Shown here: positions 33,072 through 46,160 of the stretch, piece by piece
How the letters are laid out: every line of letters begins with the position of its first letter
Numbering within the stretch: position 1 is the stretch's first letter
Source of the DNA: Hyposmocoma kahamanoa
Lineage: Eukaryota; Arthropoda; Insecta; Lepidoptera; Cosmopterigidae
DNA length: 64,000 bases
Assembly: GCF_003589595.1 (NCBI RefSeq)
Contig: NW_020653713.1
Coordinates: 4,495,444-4,559,443, forward strand
Reading direction: 5' to 3'
The notes under the pieces: generated by a model
What the model saw: only the letters and a program-made list of their open reading frames with translations
Told to the model about the DNA's origin: nothing
Databases searched by the model: none
Made by a program: the position numbers and the translations under genes

Positions 33072-36000
33072 ATGGGGATATTTGGTAATTCTTCACCTTT
33101 CGACGCGGACGTAGGTAAGATTTCTCTAGCAATGAATAATACTCTTTAAGGTTAAAAACTTTCTTTGTTCACAATTCATATCATGTGACAGTATTTATAT
33201 GAATAAATGCCTCAATTTCTACTACTTTCGTATCGATATTTGCGTTCAAGATACAAAAATCATACCATTGATATTGTTCAGGTAAGTCAGGAAAATCGTA
33301 AAGGCCTAAGCATTTGCCATCGTGTAAGGCCATTTTTTTCACCGATAATTGGCTTTATGACTAAAAACTAAAGGTCTTATGCTTATAAGTAGATACACCA
33401 GGTTATTAATTTTCTAGTATTAGTCATTAGATTATATCTTATTATGAATTTGTCTTGAAAATTATGACTCATTCGTTATTATCGTATTTGTGGCGTACCT
33501 ATTTAGTTCATGTTGCCTATCAGACCTTCAATACTAACAAGGGAAAAATGTTAAAAGGCCTTTAAGCTCTTCTCTTTAGAGAAGACATTTAAATTTACAT
33601 TCTTAAATTATTAAGTTGTAATGTCATTTCGACTCATCTGAAAAACAGAGTCCGATGTGATTTTATAGCGAAAAGAGAATAAGTATGTTACAAGAATAAT
33701 TTTGTTATTCAAACTAAGGCCTATATAAAGGTGTTTTGAGAATTTATATATATTATTTTGTTTCGGAAATATAAAATCGAACAACGGTCGATCTGACATC
33801 CACAATGAAGAAGGACGAACGAAATGCACTATGTCCTGAGAACAAGTAGTTTTGCACATAGATCTTTGTGGTAGATATGGTGTACATTTAACACAAAATA
33901 ATAATCATTCATATTATTATTTAAATAAAAAAAAATATTTATTCTGCAAATAAAAAATTCTATCTATGCATTAAAACTTTTCTATAAGATCCCACATCCA
34001 AATAAATTCATAAAACACCAATGGTATACATACATATATCTATTATATTCTATCCATGCTTTAAAACTTTTCTTTAGGATCCGATATCCAAAAATCCATT
34101 TTCTATATACAAATTATCCAACTGGCTCACTATGTATGAGAAGGAAGGTGAGATGAGTCACCAAGTGAAATATTCATGCATATTTATAAAATTATGTTGA
34201 TTTCTTGGACTCTCTTGATTTATTACATTATCTGGTCAAAGAACTTTAGATTATCAATCACCTAAAACGTTTTTTATTATGTGTGCATTTAGGTCTTTAA
34301 TGTTATTAGCCTTATTGTCTTATCAGCAAACATTTATTTACAAATTTTAATTATTGTTTAGTGATTTAACTTCATAGACGTTTTTGGAGTATATCTATTA
34401 CAGTACAAGGTATTCTTTGGTGATGAATATTATTATTGATTAATGATATATTTATACTAATATTCCACCTCTAAGGGTGGCAAACTCGGGGACGAATTAC
34501 TTTTGAGGTCGGTTTTTTTAGTACTCTGTACTGAGAATAAAATATTAGATTTTGGAGTTAATTGTTTCATTATTATTTGTAGTAAGGTTATGTTTCAAGT
34601 TTATTTCATGTTATTATTAATTGTAATTTAAAACATACTTTGAATTTATATTTTTTGAGGAGTTACCGTTTAATCAGTGACATATTTTATAAATTAGTTT
34701 ATATTATATTTATTATAAAAATGTCGACAAGATGGAATTCCTGTTGTATCTATTGTAGACAATACAATGCAAGTAGTTTGTATTGCACACAGAATTCAAT
34801 ACAAAACCAAATGAAAGACAAACAAAAAGGTACAAGAGATGACCTTATTCTAGATAACAATCTCTTTCAAGAGACCTTGAGATGACAATTTGACCTAGAT
34901 CATGCCCTTATGTTGGTAACAGATAAATTATTTAAAATGCTAATATTACGCTTTACACGTCACGACTATATGCATTTGTGATATTTAGACATTCATATCG
35001 AAATATATAAAAATAAAAAATGTGAATATTCAAAATAAATGTTCAAAATAAAAAAAAATTAATGTAAAATTAAAATGTTCAATAAAACCGATATTATTAT
35101 CCAGGTTCAACTTCGGTCGCTACAACGAGTGCTTTAAAACAATTGTTGCCAAAAAACTGGGCATCTTTTTCAGGGTCAAACGGTACCTTAGTCCAGAACA
35201 GATTTTAAGTCTTTATCAAGCACAAACTGTTTGAAGTGTCACGATGTCGTATTTGCGTTTTTATCTCAACTCTATAGTCTTTTTTTACCTGACTGTACAA
35301 AGCAGGGAACTCTTTACTTTTACTCCACTAATTTGTTATAATTAATTGAAATAAAATGAGTGAACAAGTTCGGTGGTATAGGAGTACTGATGTCATGATG
35401 TCATGTATGGGACTGTTCTGATTCGGTGGAGCGAAAAGTAATAAGACTGATTACTTGCTACGACTAGCAATTTTACCATAAATATACTTCTACATACCAT
35501 AAACATTTAAAGTCGTGGTAACGTTTCAAGCAGAGGTACGTGGGTTCGAATTTATGAGCAACAGATTACAATTTAGTTCCACCCTCACCGTTCCTCCTTC
35601 AGATTACTTATGTACTTGTTTCGCTGGCACAGTGACCCGAAGTGGATCTTTGTCTCCGATACCAAAGTACGCCATTTCTTTTGGTCTTTGACTACTATTC
35701 TTCCAGCGATATCACGAACGGCCCTCTGATCTCGGATGATGACTAATACGCCTTTTGACAGCTCGATTCTTTCTTCTCTCCTATTTTTTCCACATGCCCA
35801 ACCAACGAAGTCGGGCGGATTTATTTCTGCGATTATTTTCGGTTCAGACACTAACTCTTCGATTCGTAGTAGAAAATCCGGAACACTCCTTCCTTATGGA
35901 CATGGATATCCACGAAGTGTTTTGATCTATCATTCGTGACGCACACGGAAAAGGAAACGTTGTAATTTAGGGTTATCATAACACACACACACACACACAC

Positions 36001-39000
36001 ACACATTCATAAACCTACGCTAAGGAAACCCTGTATCGCGGGTGCCATGGAAACACATAGACAACCACAAATTACACCCAAACTTACGAGGGAAATAAAT
36101 GTAGGCCATACAAATGTTTCTCTCGGCCAGGGAATCGAACCCAGAGCCTCTGCGTGGCAGTCCAGTATGATAACCGTTCAATTTACTATATAAATATATA
36201 GTTAATTGAAGGATAAACTGTTACATTGATGCGGGACATGAACAATCATAAAAAAGACAGGAAGAGATTGGAGTAATTTGAAATGTGGTGTTGGCGGCGA
36301 ATGTAAAAATAAAATGAATTGAGAAGATATCTTATGAAGAAGTTTTAAAAAGGGTTAGGCAACAAAGAAATCTTATTAACACAATGTGGAACAGTAGGGG
36401 AAAATATTCTTACATCATTTAATATCATTTCACAGAGAAGGCGACATGCGAAAACAATACAAATGAAGAATGGGGTCTGATTCTGGAGATCTGCGACAGA
36501 GCAGGCGCATCGCCGCAAGCGGCGCGGGACTGCCTGCGCGCTGTACTGCGTCGCCTGGCACACCCTGATCCGCACGTGCAAGTCCACGCTGCTACGTTGT
36601 TGGACGCTTGTGTCGCTAACTGCGGACGCATTTTTCACCTTGAGGTGAGTTAGAAATTTCGCTGCAAATATTCTTTATTGGGCTAGGACGTCATCCAGGA
36701 CGGATGAGGCATGTGACCGAAAACCGAAAACAGTTGGACCACCGTGGTCGTCGGTATTCAAACTCATACAAAACAAACAGAAGTTGGACCACCAGAGATA
36801 TTAACGATTAATATCTATGCTCCGTCTCTTTTTAGTAAGTGACCAGGGAGCCTAATCTCGATCTCCGTCCGACATCCGTCCGAAACAATTACTGCCAAAT
36901 AAGCAATACTTGACCAAATGAAAAGACGCGTGATGCGAATGAAGCTTCATACTGGATACTTGTCTTTTAATTTTGTCGAATATTACTTATTTGACAGTAA
37001 TTGTTTCGGACGGATGTCGGACGGAGACCGAGAGTAGACCCCGAGCATTGTAGTTAGTCGTCACGAATAAGTACAGCAGTTTCTTTCAAGGAAGGAATAT
37101 CGAATCTATTTTAAAATTGACCATCAATTGAAGTCTGTTTTTAATGATTATTATCATCCTGTTAAGATTAAGAGCCATGTTTGTGTCGGTGTAGCCTCCT
37201 CCATTCCTCACGATCTATAATCAGCTCCTTGACCTCTTTATAGATGTTCACGTTGACGTTAGAGGTGCACACTACGATTCGATTTTTATGAAGATCGATT
37301 CTAGTGTATATCGTTTGTTAAAGGTAAAACCATATAAGTGACATTTTCCACAAAGTCTCTAATTTATATACTGCTCTCGTAAAGAAAAAAGGCACTATTA
37401 TGCATACTTTATACAGCAGTTGTGCCTGTTTACGTTCCGAGGGCAGTATAGCTATGGTAAGAAAATCACTCTTTCTGCACGTGTTACTTAATAACAATAA
37501 GCTATAAACTTAAATAGTTTTATCTGCAGAAAGATGGCGATTTTCTGGCAACAGGTACGTATTTTAGAGATTTTTTGTGGAAAATGACACATATGTGGTT
37601 TTACCTTTAAGCAGACGATATGATCTAGCGATTTTTCGATCGATTCGAAATTGATTCAACATTAAAGCGAATCGTATCGTCTAGATTGTATTCATAATTT
37701 AAACAAAACAGTCTCTTTCTGATGAACCCCTATTTTATAATGGCCTGCAAGAAAAGCAATTTGGCAACATCTAAGTTCAATAAGTCTACAATCTGAACGT
37801 CTTTTCTCACTGGTTAGGTTAAAAGAAAATCGTAACCCACTGGAGTCAAAAAGGCTGTCAAAAGTATTTTCTTTTTATCGAAATTAATTTTGAAACGATT
37901 TTCATGAGATTAATTCAAGAGCATACGATTCCGATCTGCGGATCGATTCAGAGGAATATGATCCATTACGATCCAAAAAATCGATACAACGCAAAAAATC
38001 GTGCATCCCTAGTTGATATCCTCTTTTATTTGCTCACTGAATGCTATTTTCAGTCTTCCTCTTTTTCTATTTTCCTATATTCCTCGCATCTATAACTTTT
38101 ATAAATTCATCATTATGTAATCATCCAAACAATTTCCACCTTCTGTTTACTTTTAAAATATTTCTTTCGTTTCTAGCAGGGTTTATAAAAAGGCTTTTCG
38201 AAGATAATGAAACTTGTTACCGTTGTGGAAAAAAAATGTGTGCGTAATAAATACATGGATCAGATTAAATTGAAGGTCAAGGTTTTTGATCTCTCTACAG
38301 TTGTTTATGGATAAGAAAAATATGAAAGGTCTTATTGTAATTTGTTAAAGGTGGCATCTCGCGAGTTCGAAACTGAATACCGTCGGTTGATATCGCGCGC
38401 GCAACCGGCTATCGCGGCACGATTGCGTTCTTTACTTCGCAAATGGGCGGATGGGGAGTTCCGCTCAGATCCTCAGCTGGACCTTATTCCGGCTCTGGCG
38501 AAACAGCTGCGCGCTGAGCAAGCAGACGGGGCTGGTGCGCCTTCACAGAGCGCCAATGCTTCCACCACATCCGCTGCTGCCGCGGCCGCGGCCGCGCAGA
38601 AGGAACAGGTATAGTTTAACTGCAATGTAATAGCACTAAGCACTTTTAGGTATATTCCAAGACAATTTTTGTTGTTGCAGCAATTTGGAGAATTAATAAC
38701 TAAGAATGCCAACAAGTAGCTCCACCACCGTTACTAGATCGAATAATAACCTGTAAATGAAATTCTATTTTAGCGGTTCTTGCAAATGTGACGGAAATTT
38801 AAGTATGGAAGTAACAGAGTTTGGGTCTTAGAGCCTTTTCCTGTTCAGCCTACCTACTAACTACCTCCGTGACCCAATGGTTACCATGCCACGCCGAGGT
38901 CCCGGATTCGATTCCTGGACCGGGAGAAATATTTGTATGGTTTAAATTTATTTCTCTCGTGTGTTTGGGTGTAATTTGTGTGAAAAAATAACAAATATGC

Positions 39001-42000
39001 CTGAAACACGACAACCTTGCTGCAATAAACAGAGTACGCTCGAAGTTTTTTGTCGAGGGATTCTGCCCTTGGAATAAGCAGGTAATGTTTTTAACACATG
39101 ACATGACATGACACATTGTTATTGGCGCATCTAATTTGGATTTTCGATAACAGTAATGGTAAATTGTTTAGGAAGACCTAGCTCGCGCGATCGCCCTGTC
39201 CCTGAAAGAGTCTAATGCTACTGCGGCACCGGCGTCGTCGACGCTGTACCCGCGCGTGGACACGGAGGCCATCCCCGCGCAACCCGCACAGACCCCGCGC
39301 AAAGTACGCGCTTTGTACGACTTTGAAGCCGCTGAGGACAATGAACTTACATTTATGGCTGGCGAAATGGGTGAGTATTTTATGTTCGCACTTGGAGACG
39401 CATACGACGCGCGTTTTTTAAGTGCTCAAAAAGCAGATAGCTGCGTTTGTATCGCGTTTTACGCACGTTAAATAGATAACGAATTTCCTGTATATAAATA
39501 TATCGTGATGTCTTTTCCAGTTCACGTGACGGACTCTAGCGACCCAAACTGGTGGAAGGGTTACAACGAGCGTGGGGAGGGCCTCTTTCCTGCCAACTTC
39601 GTCACCTTCGATCTCAGCGAGCCCGCACCCAGTAAGTGATATTTTATTCATAATTTTTACACTACACTTTACATTTTTTTTTAAACCCATATGCCACTAT
39701 TTCTTTGTGCTGTAGTCCTTACATTGATCCCGTTAACGTTTGTATAAAACAAAGTACGGCCATGACAGTAAGGTCCCCTTCAAACTTGACGCTATTATAA
39801 GCGCAGCAGAGGTGCGCCTTCAGTTATTTTTAGTTTACTAATTGTGACTGCAAAAGTGTCGCTGGCTAGTCACGACAATGGCGCTTCTAAATATTGCATG
39901 AAAATCGGTAGTGGCGCGGCTGCAGTGCTTCTATAAGCGTCTAATTTGAAGGCGCCCTAATAGGATGACTGCCGTTGTGTCATATTGTTTATAAAATGAT
40001 AATTGACAGATTAAAGTACAGGAGTGTAAATAATTTCATTACAGAGTACTAAAAAATCGACCTCAAAAGTTATTCATCCCCTAGTTTGCCACCCTTAGAG
40101 GTGGAATATTTTCTTCAAATTTAAATGGACCACTACTCAGGTACCCTCTTTCCAACAAAAAAGAATCATCATAATCGGTTCACAACATACATACGAAAAA
40201 AACATACATTCGAATTGAGAACCTCCTCCTTTTTTTGTAGTCGGTTATTTTTATTATTTTATTGAGGGACAAACAGTTCCGCGTGTGAGAAAAAAAATAC
40301 ATATTTAAAATTAACAATGTCTGAACCTGTGGTCCCCTAAATACACTTTAAATAAAACAAAAAGATAACCCGGCAAATTGATACAATTATAAATAAATTA
40401 CAACAATAAACGGGACGTGTATTTATAAGTCTCTCTACCTTCTATGTATATTTTAACTTAACTCTACCTTCTATATATATATATTTACGAAGTTTGTAAA
40501 TTTGTCAAACAACATTTACTTTTTTTATTTTAATTTCAATTTAAACCACGGGCGAAAAGAAACCCGAATAGATTTGTTTGTGGAAAGTACCCACAACTAC
40601 ACTTTACTTAAAAAGCTCCTACTACTTATGCACGAAAGTGTATAATAAACTGCCAAATGAAATTAAAAACCTGACATTTAAGAAAAATTACAATTGAATT
40701 GTATAAACATTTTAATTATTAAAAAATATTACGGTGTAAACGATACTTAGAACCATTGACTTACAATTATATGGACGTGGGGTCCGCGCTAAAAAGTGTC
40801 CTAACTTACAGGGCGTTAAAATCGTATACAGAGCGTCATTCACACTTTAGTTTTCGTTTGTTCGACTGACAGCGAAGCAAGCAAAATTAGACAGTACTGC
40901 GATGACATTACAATTTAAATTCAACGTTTTAACTTTTTCATATTCCTTTACATGTCACTGCGTTTAAATAGGTTGACTTGGGACATTTTTTTCGTGGTTT
41001 TTGTGGTCGTCCATTTATTTGTAAGTCAATGCTTAGAACAATAAATTTTACGTGCTATACATATATATTGGCTGAATAGATGAATTAATGTAACATGTAC
41101 CATCTCAAATTTTTACTGAATTAATATTCAATTATTTTTTGTGACATTACTCTCCACTAGTTTGTTATAATTATTAATGCAAAGAAGAATGCCGGATGCG
41201 AACCAACGTCTTCTAGCAAACCGTGTCAGACGCTATGCCAACTAAACCACGGAATGAACCAGCGGAGCTCACAAATTTTTTAGCTATCTATGAGAAATCT
41301 CTAAAAGTATTTCGTCACCCAGTTAGATACCTTTACAGTTACCAGCCCCGGCTAGAGATGTCGCTATTCACTGTATTTAAAATTTTTATTGAATTGATAT
41401 TCAATTATTTTTTGTGAAGTTACTATCAAGTACCATCTTGTAAGTCGATTCAACGCAAAGAAAAAATTTCATTATGTTGGTCTTAAAATTTTATAGAAGT
41501 GGAGACCCGCGGCCCGAAGAGCGTGCAGTTCGCTGAGAGCACAAGCGGGCTGAGCGCGCCCGTCGAGGACGCGCCCGTCGACATCGACGAACAGGCCATG
41601 GACGCCGCCCTGGCTTTGCTGCACGAGGCCGACGTCGAAGCCAGGAGCGACGAAGTACGTGTACCACATTGCGATAGTCTCATATCGACTGTGCAGCAAC
41701 TGGCAGTCGGTGCTATCTCAATTTTGACAACTTTACAGGATGAAGAAAGAATTGTTTGCGTCATTTATATATTTTAGGAATCGATCCGATCGGGTAGTCT
41801 CGAATGGGGTTTCTGAGCGAGAAGATGAACCTGATTCCTACTATATCTTTCTAATTTGTGAGTTGAATCAACTATTGTTCCGATTAGAAATGTCAAAAGT
41901 TTCCGACCGGCCAATTGTGAATCGCAATTACGCGCCTCGGAAAATACGCAGTCTCCGATCGGGAGAGGCAATCAAAATCAAGATGCTGGTTTATTAAAAA

Positions 42001-45000
42001 AAAATACGTAGTTTTTAAATATTTTTTTTTATTATTTATTATTACACATGTATGTATGTACACTACGTATTTTTATTTAATAAACCAGACTATATAAATG
42101 ATTTTTCTTCATCCTGTAAAGTTGTCAAAATTGCGATTTCCGGAGAACCGGTTGCCAAGTCACAGTCGATATGCACATATTAAGGAAAAATCACATTGAT
42201 TTATGTCTCATATTAGGATGGTTGTGCAGTGAGGTAGTTGAGATGTCATTTGGTTTATTTTTATTTATTTAATAATTGCAAAAACCATTAACACGGTTCG
42301 TCCTGTTTCTTATATTTGTAACTAATTATTAATATTATTAGGTATTATTTTTGTAATTGAGTACTAATCCCAATACTAACATAGTTATAAGGTGCCATGT
42401 TACTAATTTGCTTACCTAGACAATGTAGCCCATACTAGGGGCTACATTGTCTGGAATAAATTATTTTTATTTTATTTTATTTATTATTATGCAGTCGTTG
42501 GTGTTGACATAATATTGTAGTGTGGTCTCGTGATAAATTGTTTTATTTATTTAAACTTCAGTCAGCTCTGGTGGCACTGGAGTCGCGCGTGCTGCGAATG
42601 GGCCCCCTCGTGGACGCGGCACTGGAACGTGCAGACACGAGACACGCGCGCCTTACGCAGCTGTCCGCCGAGCTTGTTCGGGCCCTCAACCTGTACCACG
42701 AGCTCATGCGTGACCCTAAACCGATACACCAAGGTTAGCTCAACTTTTCAAACAAAATCTTAACTTAAGGTGCTTTACCGTGGCAATGTCACTCGCTCCT
42801 TAATGCTGCTTAGTGTGAAAGAGTTCGTCCAGGGAAGTGCTGCCACCTTACCTATTTCTGCCGCCAGCAGTGCTGGTGAAATTGCAGGCACATGTAACTT
42901 GCCAACTTATGTCCAATGGTGACGGGCGCGGTGGCAGTGCCCCTCAAATCTTTGCGATTTAAAGCTTCGAGTGGCACTACTGTTATGGACAGACGCAGGC
43001 ATTAAAAAAATTTAAATGGTAAGGTAAACGTCTCCATAATAAGATACCAGATTCAAAACTTGTTGAAACAAAAACTATATACTAAAGCTTATTATAGTCC
43101 ATTTTACGTGGGATGGGTACTGAGACAATTTCAAATTTTTACGTTGCATGAATACCATATATCAATTGTAATTTTAAATAAAATAATTTTAAATATAATG
43201 TAAATACGAACTAAAAATATAAAGATAAATTACCCCAACTACTTGATGCGTGAAACGAAATATTTATACATAGAGATTTATACCATAGAATCGATAAATC
43301 GAATCGGCTATTGTGTATCTCACGTCCATTCCTACTGCTTAAATGAGTTTGTGAATTGACCTATAAAATCCTATTTACTTGCTATACCTATATACCAACA
43401 AAATTCTTCGGTACTTCGAAGCACACTTAACACCGTAAAAAACCTGTTATATGCTGTACTTATCGTGTGTCGTCAGGCGTACACGGCGCTCACATGCACG
43501 CGGCGCCGTTCATGGCGGGTGCGCCCGCGCCGCCGCCTCCGCCGCCGCAGCCCTTCGCGCCGCCGCCCGGCGCGCCGCCGCCCAGGTAAGGACCGCGTCA
43601 TTCGATAAGTAGAAGATGATAGCCACAAATCATCATTAACATTCCGAATTAATTACTCTAAGATATTCTCTCTCTGGCTGAGTGAAGAAATAGATTTCAC
43701 AGATGGTGTTACGGCAAAAAAGACGTTAAAAACCAAAAAGTTGTTTGTCTGCAACAAGCACATAGAAAAATTTCGTAAGGTCTGTTGGTTTGTTCCGTGG
43801 CTTTGTTGGCGTAGCGTCTAGCACGGTTTGCAGGAAGACGCTGGTTCAAATCCAGCTGGATCGAAGGATATTTTCTTACTGTTCGATCTTAGTATTAATA
43901 AAATTATAATGTATTCAAATAATTATCTTTAATGTTTGTTTTCATGACTTCGTAGCTACATCTGACGGAAAGAAATTGTGATGGGACATGTCGAACATAC
44001 ACAATCGAGTTATTTGCAAGAACGTTATTTGATTGATTTTATGTTCCTTTTTGGTGAAATTGTGTATTTTTGATGATGTTTTACACAATATGTAGTAGGG
44101 TAATTCTTACAAAATCTCGAAATTCTTGTCCTTTAGTTTTATAAAAAAGGTATTTAATTCTTGCCGTGAAATTAATATTTAATAACAAATTATAATGCAA
44201 TTGCTAGTAATGCCTACATAAAATATTGATTAGTCCATTTAAATAAAAACAAAATAATATAAAAATATCCCGAAACGTCGATTTGTTTGAAAAAACAAAC
44301 ATACGTGATTTAAACCCGGAAAAATAGTTTCATTTCCTATGTGTAACAATCGCGAAAACCTAATAATTCGATATCATTCCCTCACTATGTCCCAAGTTCC
44401 ATAATCAAACACGTTCTGTGCTTTAAGTCAACACACACAAAATAACCTTTAAATTTTAAACATTCGATCAAATAAAATATGTTTTTGCAATATTAAAGCT
44501 ATCCTGTGGTAAAAACACGATAAATAAATTTAAAAAATGTATTATTGTCCATGTCCCAACCAAAAAAAACATTCCCTCACACTTTTGCCAGCACTCGATT
44601 TGTGAACGCATTTTTAATCTTTGGTAAATGCATTTTGTAAGTTTTAAAAAATTAGCGGCACTGTAAACATTTCAAAATGACAAAATTGAACTTGTGTGTG
44701 TTATGTATCCAGATTTGCACATAACACACATACCTAAAACGTCAGGTCAATGCACTTGCATTCGCGCACCTCGGAACGCGCGCCCCGCGCATTGCAACGT
44801 GACCGATGCAAAACTCATCATTTTAATTATAATTATGAGATACTTTTCGGCCCAACGTTCCTAACATCAGACGTAGACTAAATTCCTTTACTTAATATCT
44901 TTTTCGTATAAGTACTTTTAGACATAATGTACCTAACTTCAGACGTTCTCAAAATGATTTAGTTTAAGAAATACCTTTGTGGAAATTTAATATAGTTATT

Positions 45001-46160
45001 CATCATATTTTCTCGTATTTACTTCATCTCCACTGCGTCCACCCTATATAATTTGTGTGTAAAAAGTTTCTACTACGAAAAGATTTAATTTAAAATTCTT
45101 TAAGTTACATTTTTGACAGTCATTCCCTCACATCATATAAAAAGAAGTTAAGCATTAGATTTTATTTATTAACACTTAGACGAGTTATTGGTAGCAGTAA
45201 GCTTACACAAAATATTAAGTCTAAGAGTAAGTTTATATCGCTATTTTTTGTTGGTTTACTTTGAATTCGTCATTCCCTCACCGTCATCCCCTCAACCTCA
45301 AATGTTCTGACTGCCCTATACATTTTCTTAAAAGTTATTTTTTTTGGGGACCACTATATCATCAAAAACTATTTACATGAGTACTATGAAATTTACTAAA
45401 AATAAATACAAAATCTTCCTAAAATTTCCATACATATCGAAAGCACGAATTTCGAAATTTCATGAGAACTGCCCAGTAACATGATGATATGGAAACTAAA
45501 CCGATAATTAACAAATCGACTTATCCGTAGAACAAAGACTTATGTGCAAGACTTCTTATTCTTAGGACAGTGCACAATTCATTAGTTGTTCCTGCTGTGG
45601 ATACCAGATCAACCATTGTTCGATTTTATATTTGCGAAATGAAATAAGATACAAACATTCTGGAAACATCCATAGATAGGTCTTAGTTCGAATAACGAGA
45701 TTGTGTTTATCCTATTTTCGCTGTATAATCACATCGGACTCTGTTCTTCGGATGAGTCGAAATAGCTAATATTTCGACTCACGCTTATTTTACACTATTC
45801 GTGGGGTGGACTCTCTTAATGAATCATTCAGTTGATATCAGTTTTTACCATGATATAGTCGATATACATTAGCGGTAGAGCTTCTTGTGAAAAAGAGTTC
45901 ATCCAAGGAAATACTACCACCTTACCCGTTTTACTACCGCCAAGCAGTAATGTGAGCATTACTTCGTTCCGGCTTGAAGGCTGGAGGTGCTGGTGAAATT
46001 ACAGGCACATGGGACTTGTCAACTTGTGTCTCAGGGTCATGTCAAGGTCATGTATGAAAGTATAAGTGTAATGTAAAAAGAAACTGATTACGTACCAACA
46101 CTCATTCATGAGTTGTACTTTACGTGGATATAATAATTTTTTTGTTGTTCCAGGTGCTGA
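33072..46160 (+). CDS. STAM: STAM, signal transducing adaptor molecule (ESCRT-0), complete
   Basis: Coding exons: 33072-33114, 36436-36644, 38351-38608, 39172-39370, 39521-39631, 41497-41654, 42562-42733, 43477-43585 and 46154-46160. All phases match, giving 421 residues. STAM pairs with HRS in ESCRT-0, binds ubiquitinated cargo on endosomes and sorts it for degradation. The protein starts [18 protein letters not shown], almost as in Drosophila STAM. The VHS domain covers about residues 1-135 ([31 protein letters not shown]). A linker with a run of nine Ala follows, then the UIM ([15 protein letters not shown], ~171-185), an SH3 domain ([18 protein letters not shown] ... DPNWWKG ... GLFPANFV, ~212-265), and the coiled-coil core that binds HRS (~300-383). 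The tail is Pro-rich (~395-419). The last exon adds only one base of Arg, then Cys and stop. The acceptor of exon 3 (ttgttaaag) is weak; the exon 6 acceptor could be 3 nt further right. An AATAAA at 46446 is a candidate poly(A) signal. Confidence 0.95.
33115..36435. other. STAM intron 1
   Basis: 3.3 kb. It holds a local duplication of about 45 bp (33958-34003 and 34048-34093, tatgcattaaaacttttct and tatgctttaaaacttttct), a family D fragment at 34490-34545, a tRNA-like B box near 35545 (gtgggttcgaattt) and an S1 SINE at 35983-36190. The open frame at 35585-35851 (minus) shows no recognisable domain. Confidence 0.6.
35983..36190 (-). mobile_element. tRNA-derived SINE, family S1, with (CA)n tail
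   Basis: Minus-strand copy. The tail next to it is a (CA)n tract (35982-36004) in place of the usual TTA repeats. Confidence 0.85.
36846..37042. mobile_element. MITE family C, copy 2
   Basis: It shares ctcgatctccgtccgacatc and cgtccgaaacaattactg with the copy at 16184 and ends gagagtagacccc. The interior is in the opposite orientation relative to the ends. The left terminal bases are diverged (gggagccta). It lies in STAM intron 2. Confidence 0.85.
37322..37606. mobile_element. piggyBac-like MITE with TTAA duplication
   Basis: Inverted ends aggtaaaaccatataagtga and its inverse (tcatttt...ggttttacct) bound 285 bp, flanked by TTAA at 37318-37321 and 37607-37610. TTAA duplication is the hallmark of the piggyBac superfamily, although the usual CCC start is absent. 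It splits a cgattcg-type repeat. Confidence 0.75.
38866..38990 (+). mobile_element. tRNA-derived SINE, family S1, truncated
   Basis: Plus-strand head (ctccgtgacccaatggttac, gattcgattcctgg) and part of the body (gtttgggtgtaatttgtgtg). The 3' end is lost. It lies in STAM intron 3. Confidence 0.75.
39770..39961. mobile_element. MITE (ccttcaaacttgacgc termini)
   Basis: Left ggtccccttcaaacttgacg plus ctattataagc and right gcttctataagcgtctaatt plus tgaaggcgcccta are imperfect inverted copies, enclosing about 190 bp in STAM intron 5. Confidence 0.65.
40040..40250. repeat. Dispersed repeat family D, copy 2
   Basis: Blocks agagtactaaaaaatcgacc, ggtaccctctttccaacaaa and cctcctcctttttttgtagt in the same order as at 12205-12650, but without the middle part. 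Confidence 0.7.
40754..41031. mobile_element. hAT-type MITE family H, copy 1
   Basis: Ends cattgacttacaattatatg and catttatttgtaagtcaatg; perfect 8-bp target duplication CTTAGAAC at 40746-40753 and 41032-41039. The interior shares gtccgcgctaaaaagtgtc and gttgacttgggacattttttt with the other two copies but has about 50 bp more. It lies in STAM intron 5. Confidence 0.93.
41150..41275 (-). repeat. tRNA-like SINE head fragment
   Basis: Minus strand: gtttagttggcatagcgtct and, further on, cgttggttcgcatccggc, which resemble boxes A and B. It is close in sequence to the plus-strand head at 43799-43870. Degenerate. Confidence 0.45.
42415..42485 (+). repeat. Hairpin and (TTTTA)n tail, likely LINE 3' end
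   Basis: The hairpin agacaatgtagccc / gggctacattgtct (42419-42455) is followed by ggaataaattatttttattt and a TTTTATTT-rich tail. Stem-loop plus simple repeat is a common design for LINE 3' ends. Confidence 0.5.
42795..43000 (+). repeat. Dispersed repeat family A, copy 3
   Basis: Blocks gaaagagttcgtccagggaa, tgccgccagcag, gcggtggcagtgcccctcaa and gagtggcact. It lies in STAM intron 7. Confidence 0.75.
43799..43875 (+). repeat. tRNA-like SINE head
   Basis: gctttgttggcgtagcgtct (box A-like) and gctggttcaaatccagc (B box) lie within 70 nt. The spacing and arms do not give a sound tRNA. Confidence 0.5.
44275..44365 (+). mobile_element. Penelope-like element terminal fragment
   Basis: It reads cccgaaacgtcgatttgttt, then aaaaacaaacatacgtgatt, then ggaaaaatagtttcatttcc and gtgtaacaatcgcgaaaacc. 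This is the longest copy of the element's very end in the window, and it begins exactly at the CGAAAC box. Confidence 0.65.
44375..45281. repeat. Region with four copies of cattccctcac
   Basis: The exact 11-mer cattccctcac occurs in the same orientation at 44375, 44570, 45121 and 45271, with a variant (catcccctcaac) at 45285. The layout resembles the 2-kb element at 19140. I could not find terminal inverted repeats. Confidence 0.5.
45870..46035 (+). repeat. Dispersed repeat family A, copy 4 (truncated)
   Basis: Blocks ttcttgtgaaaaagagttca, taccgccaagcagtaatgtg and ggtgaaattacaggcacatg. It ends about 120 bp before the last STAM exon. Confidence 0.7.

Noticed and set aside
35585..35851. 88-residue minus-strand frame starting [15 protein letters not shown]
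   Set aside because: Soluble-looking, but no domain, no splice context and an overlapping frame on the other strand; kept only as a remark under STAM intron 1.
44375..45281. CRISPR-like array from repeated cattccctcac
   Set aside because: Spacing is irregular (150-550 bp), the repeat is only 11 bp and the context is a eukaryotic intron.
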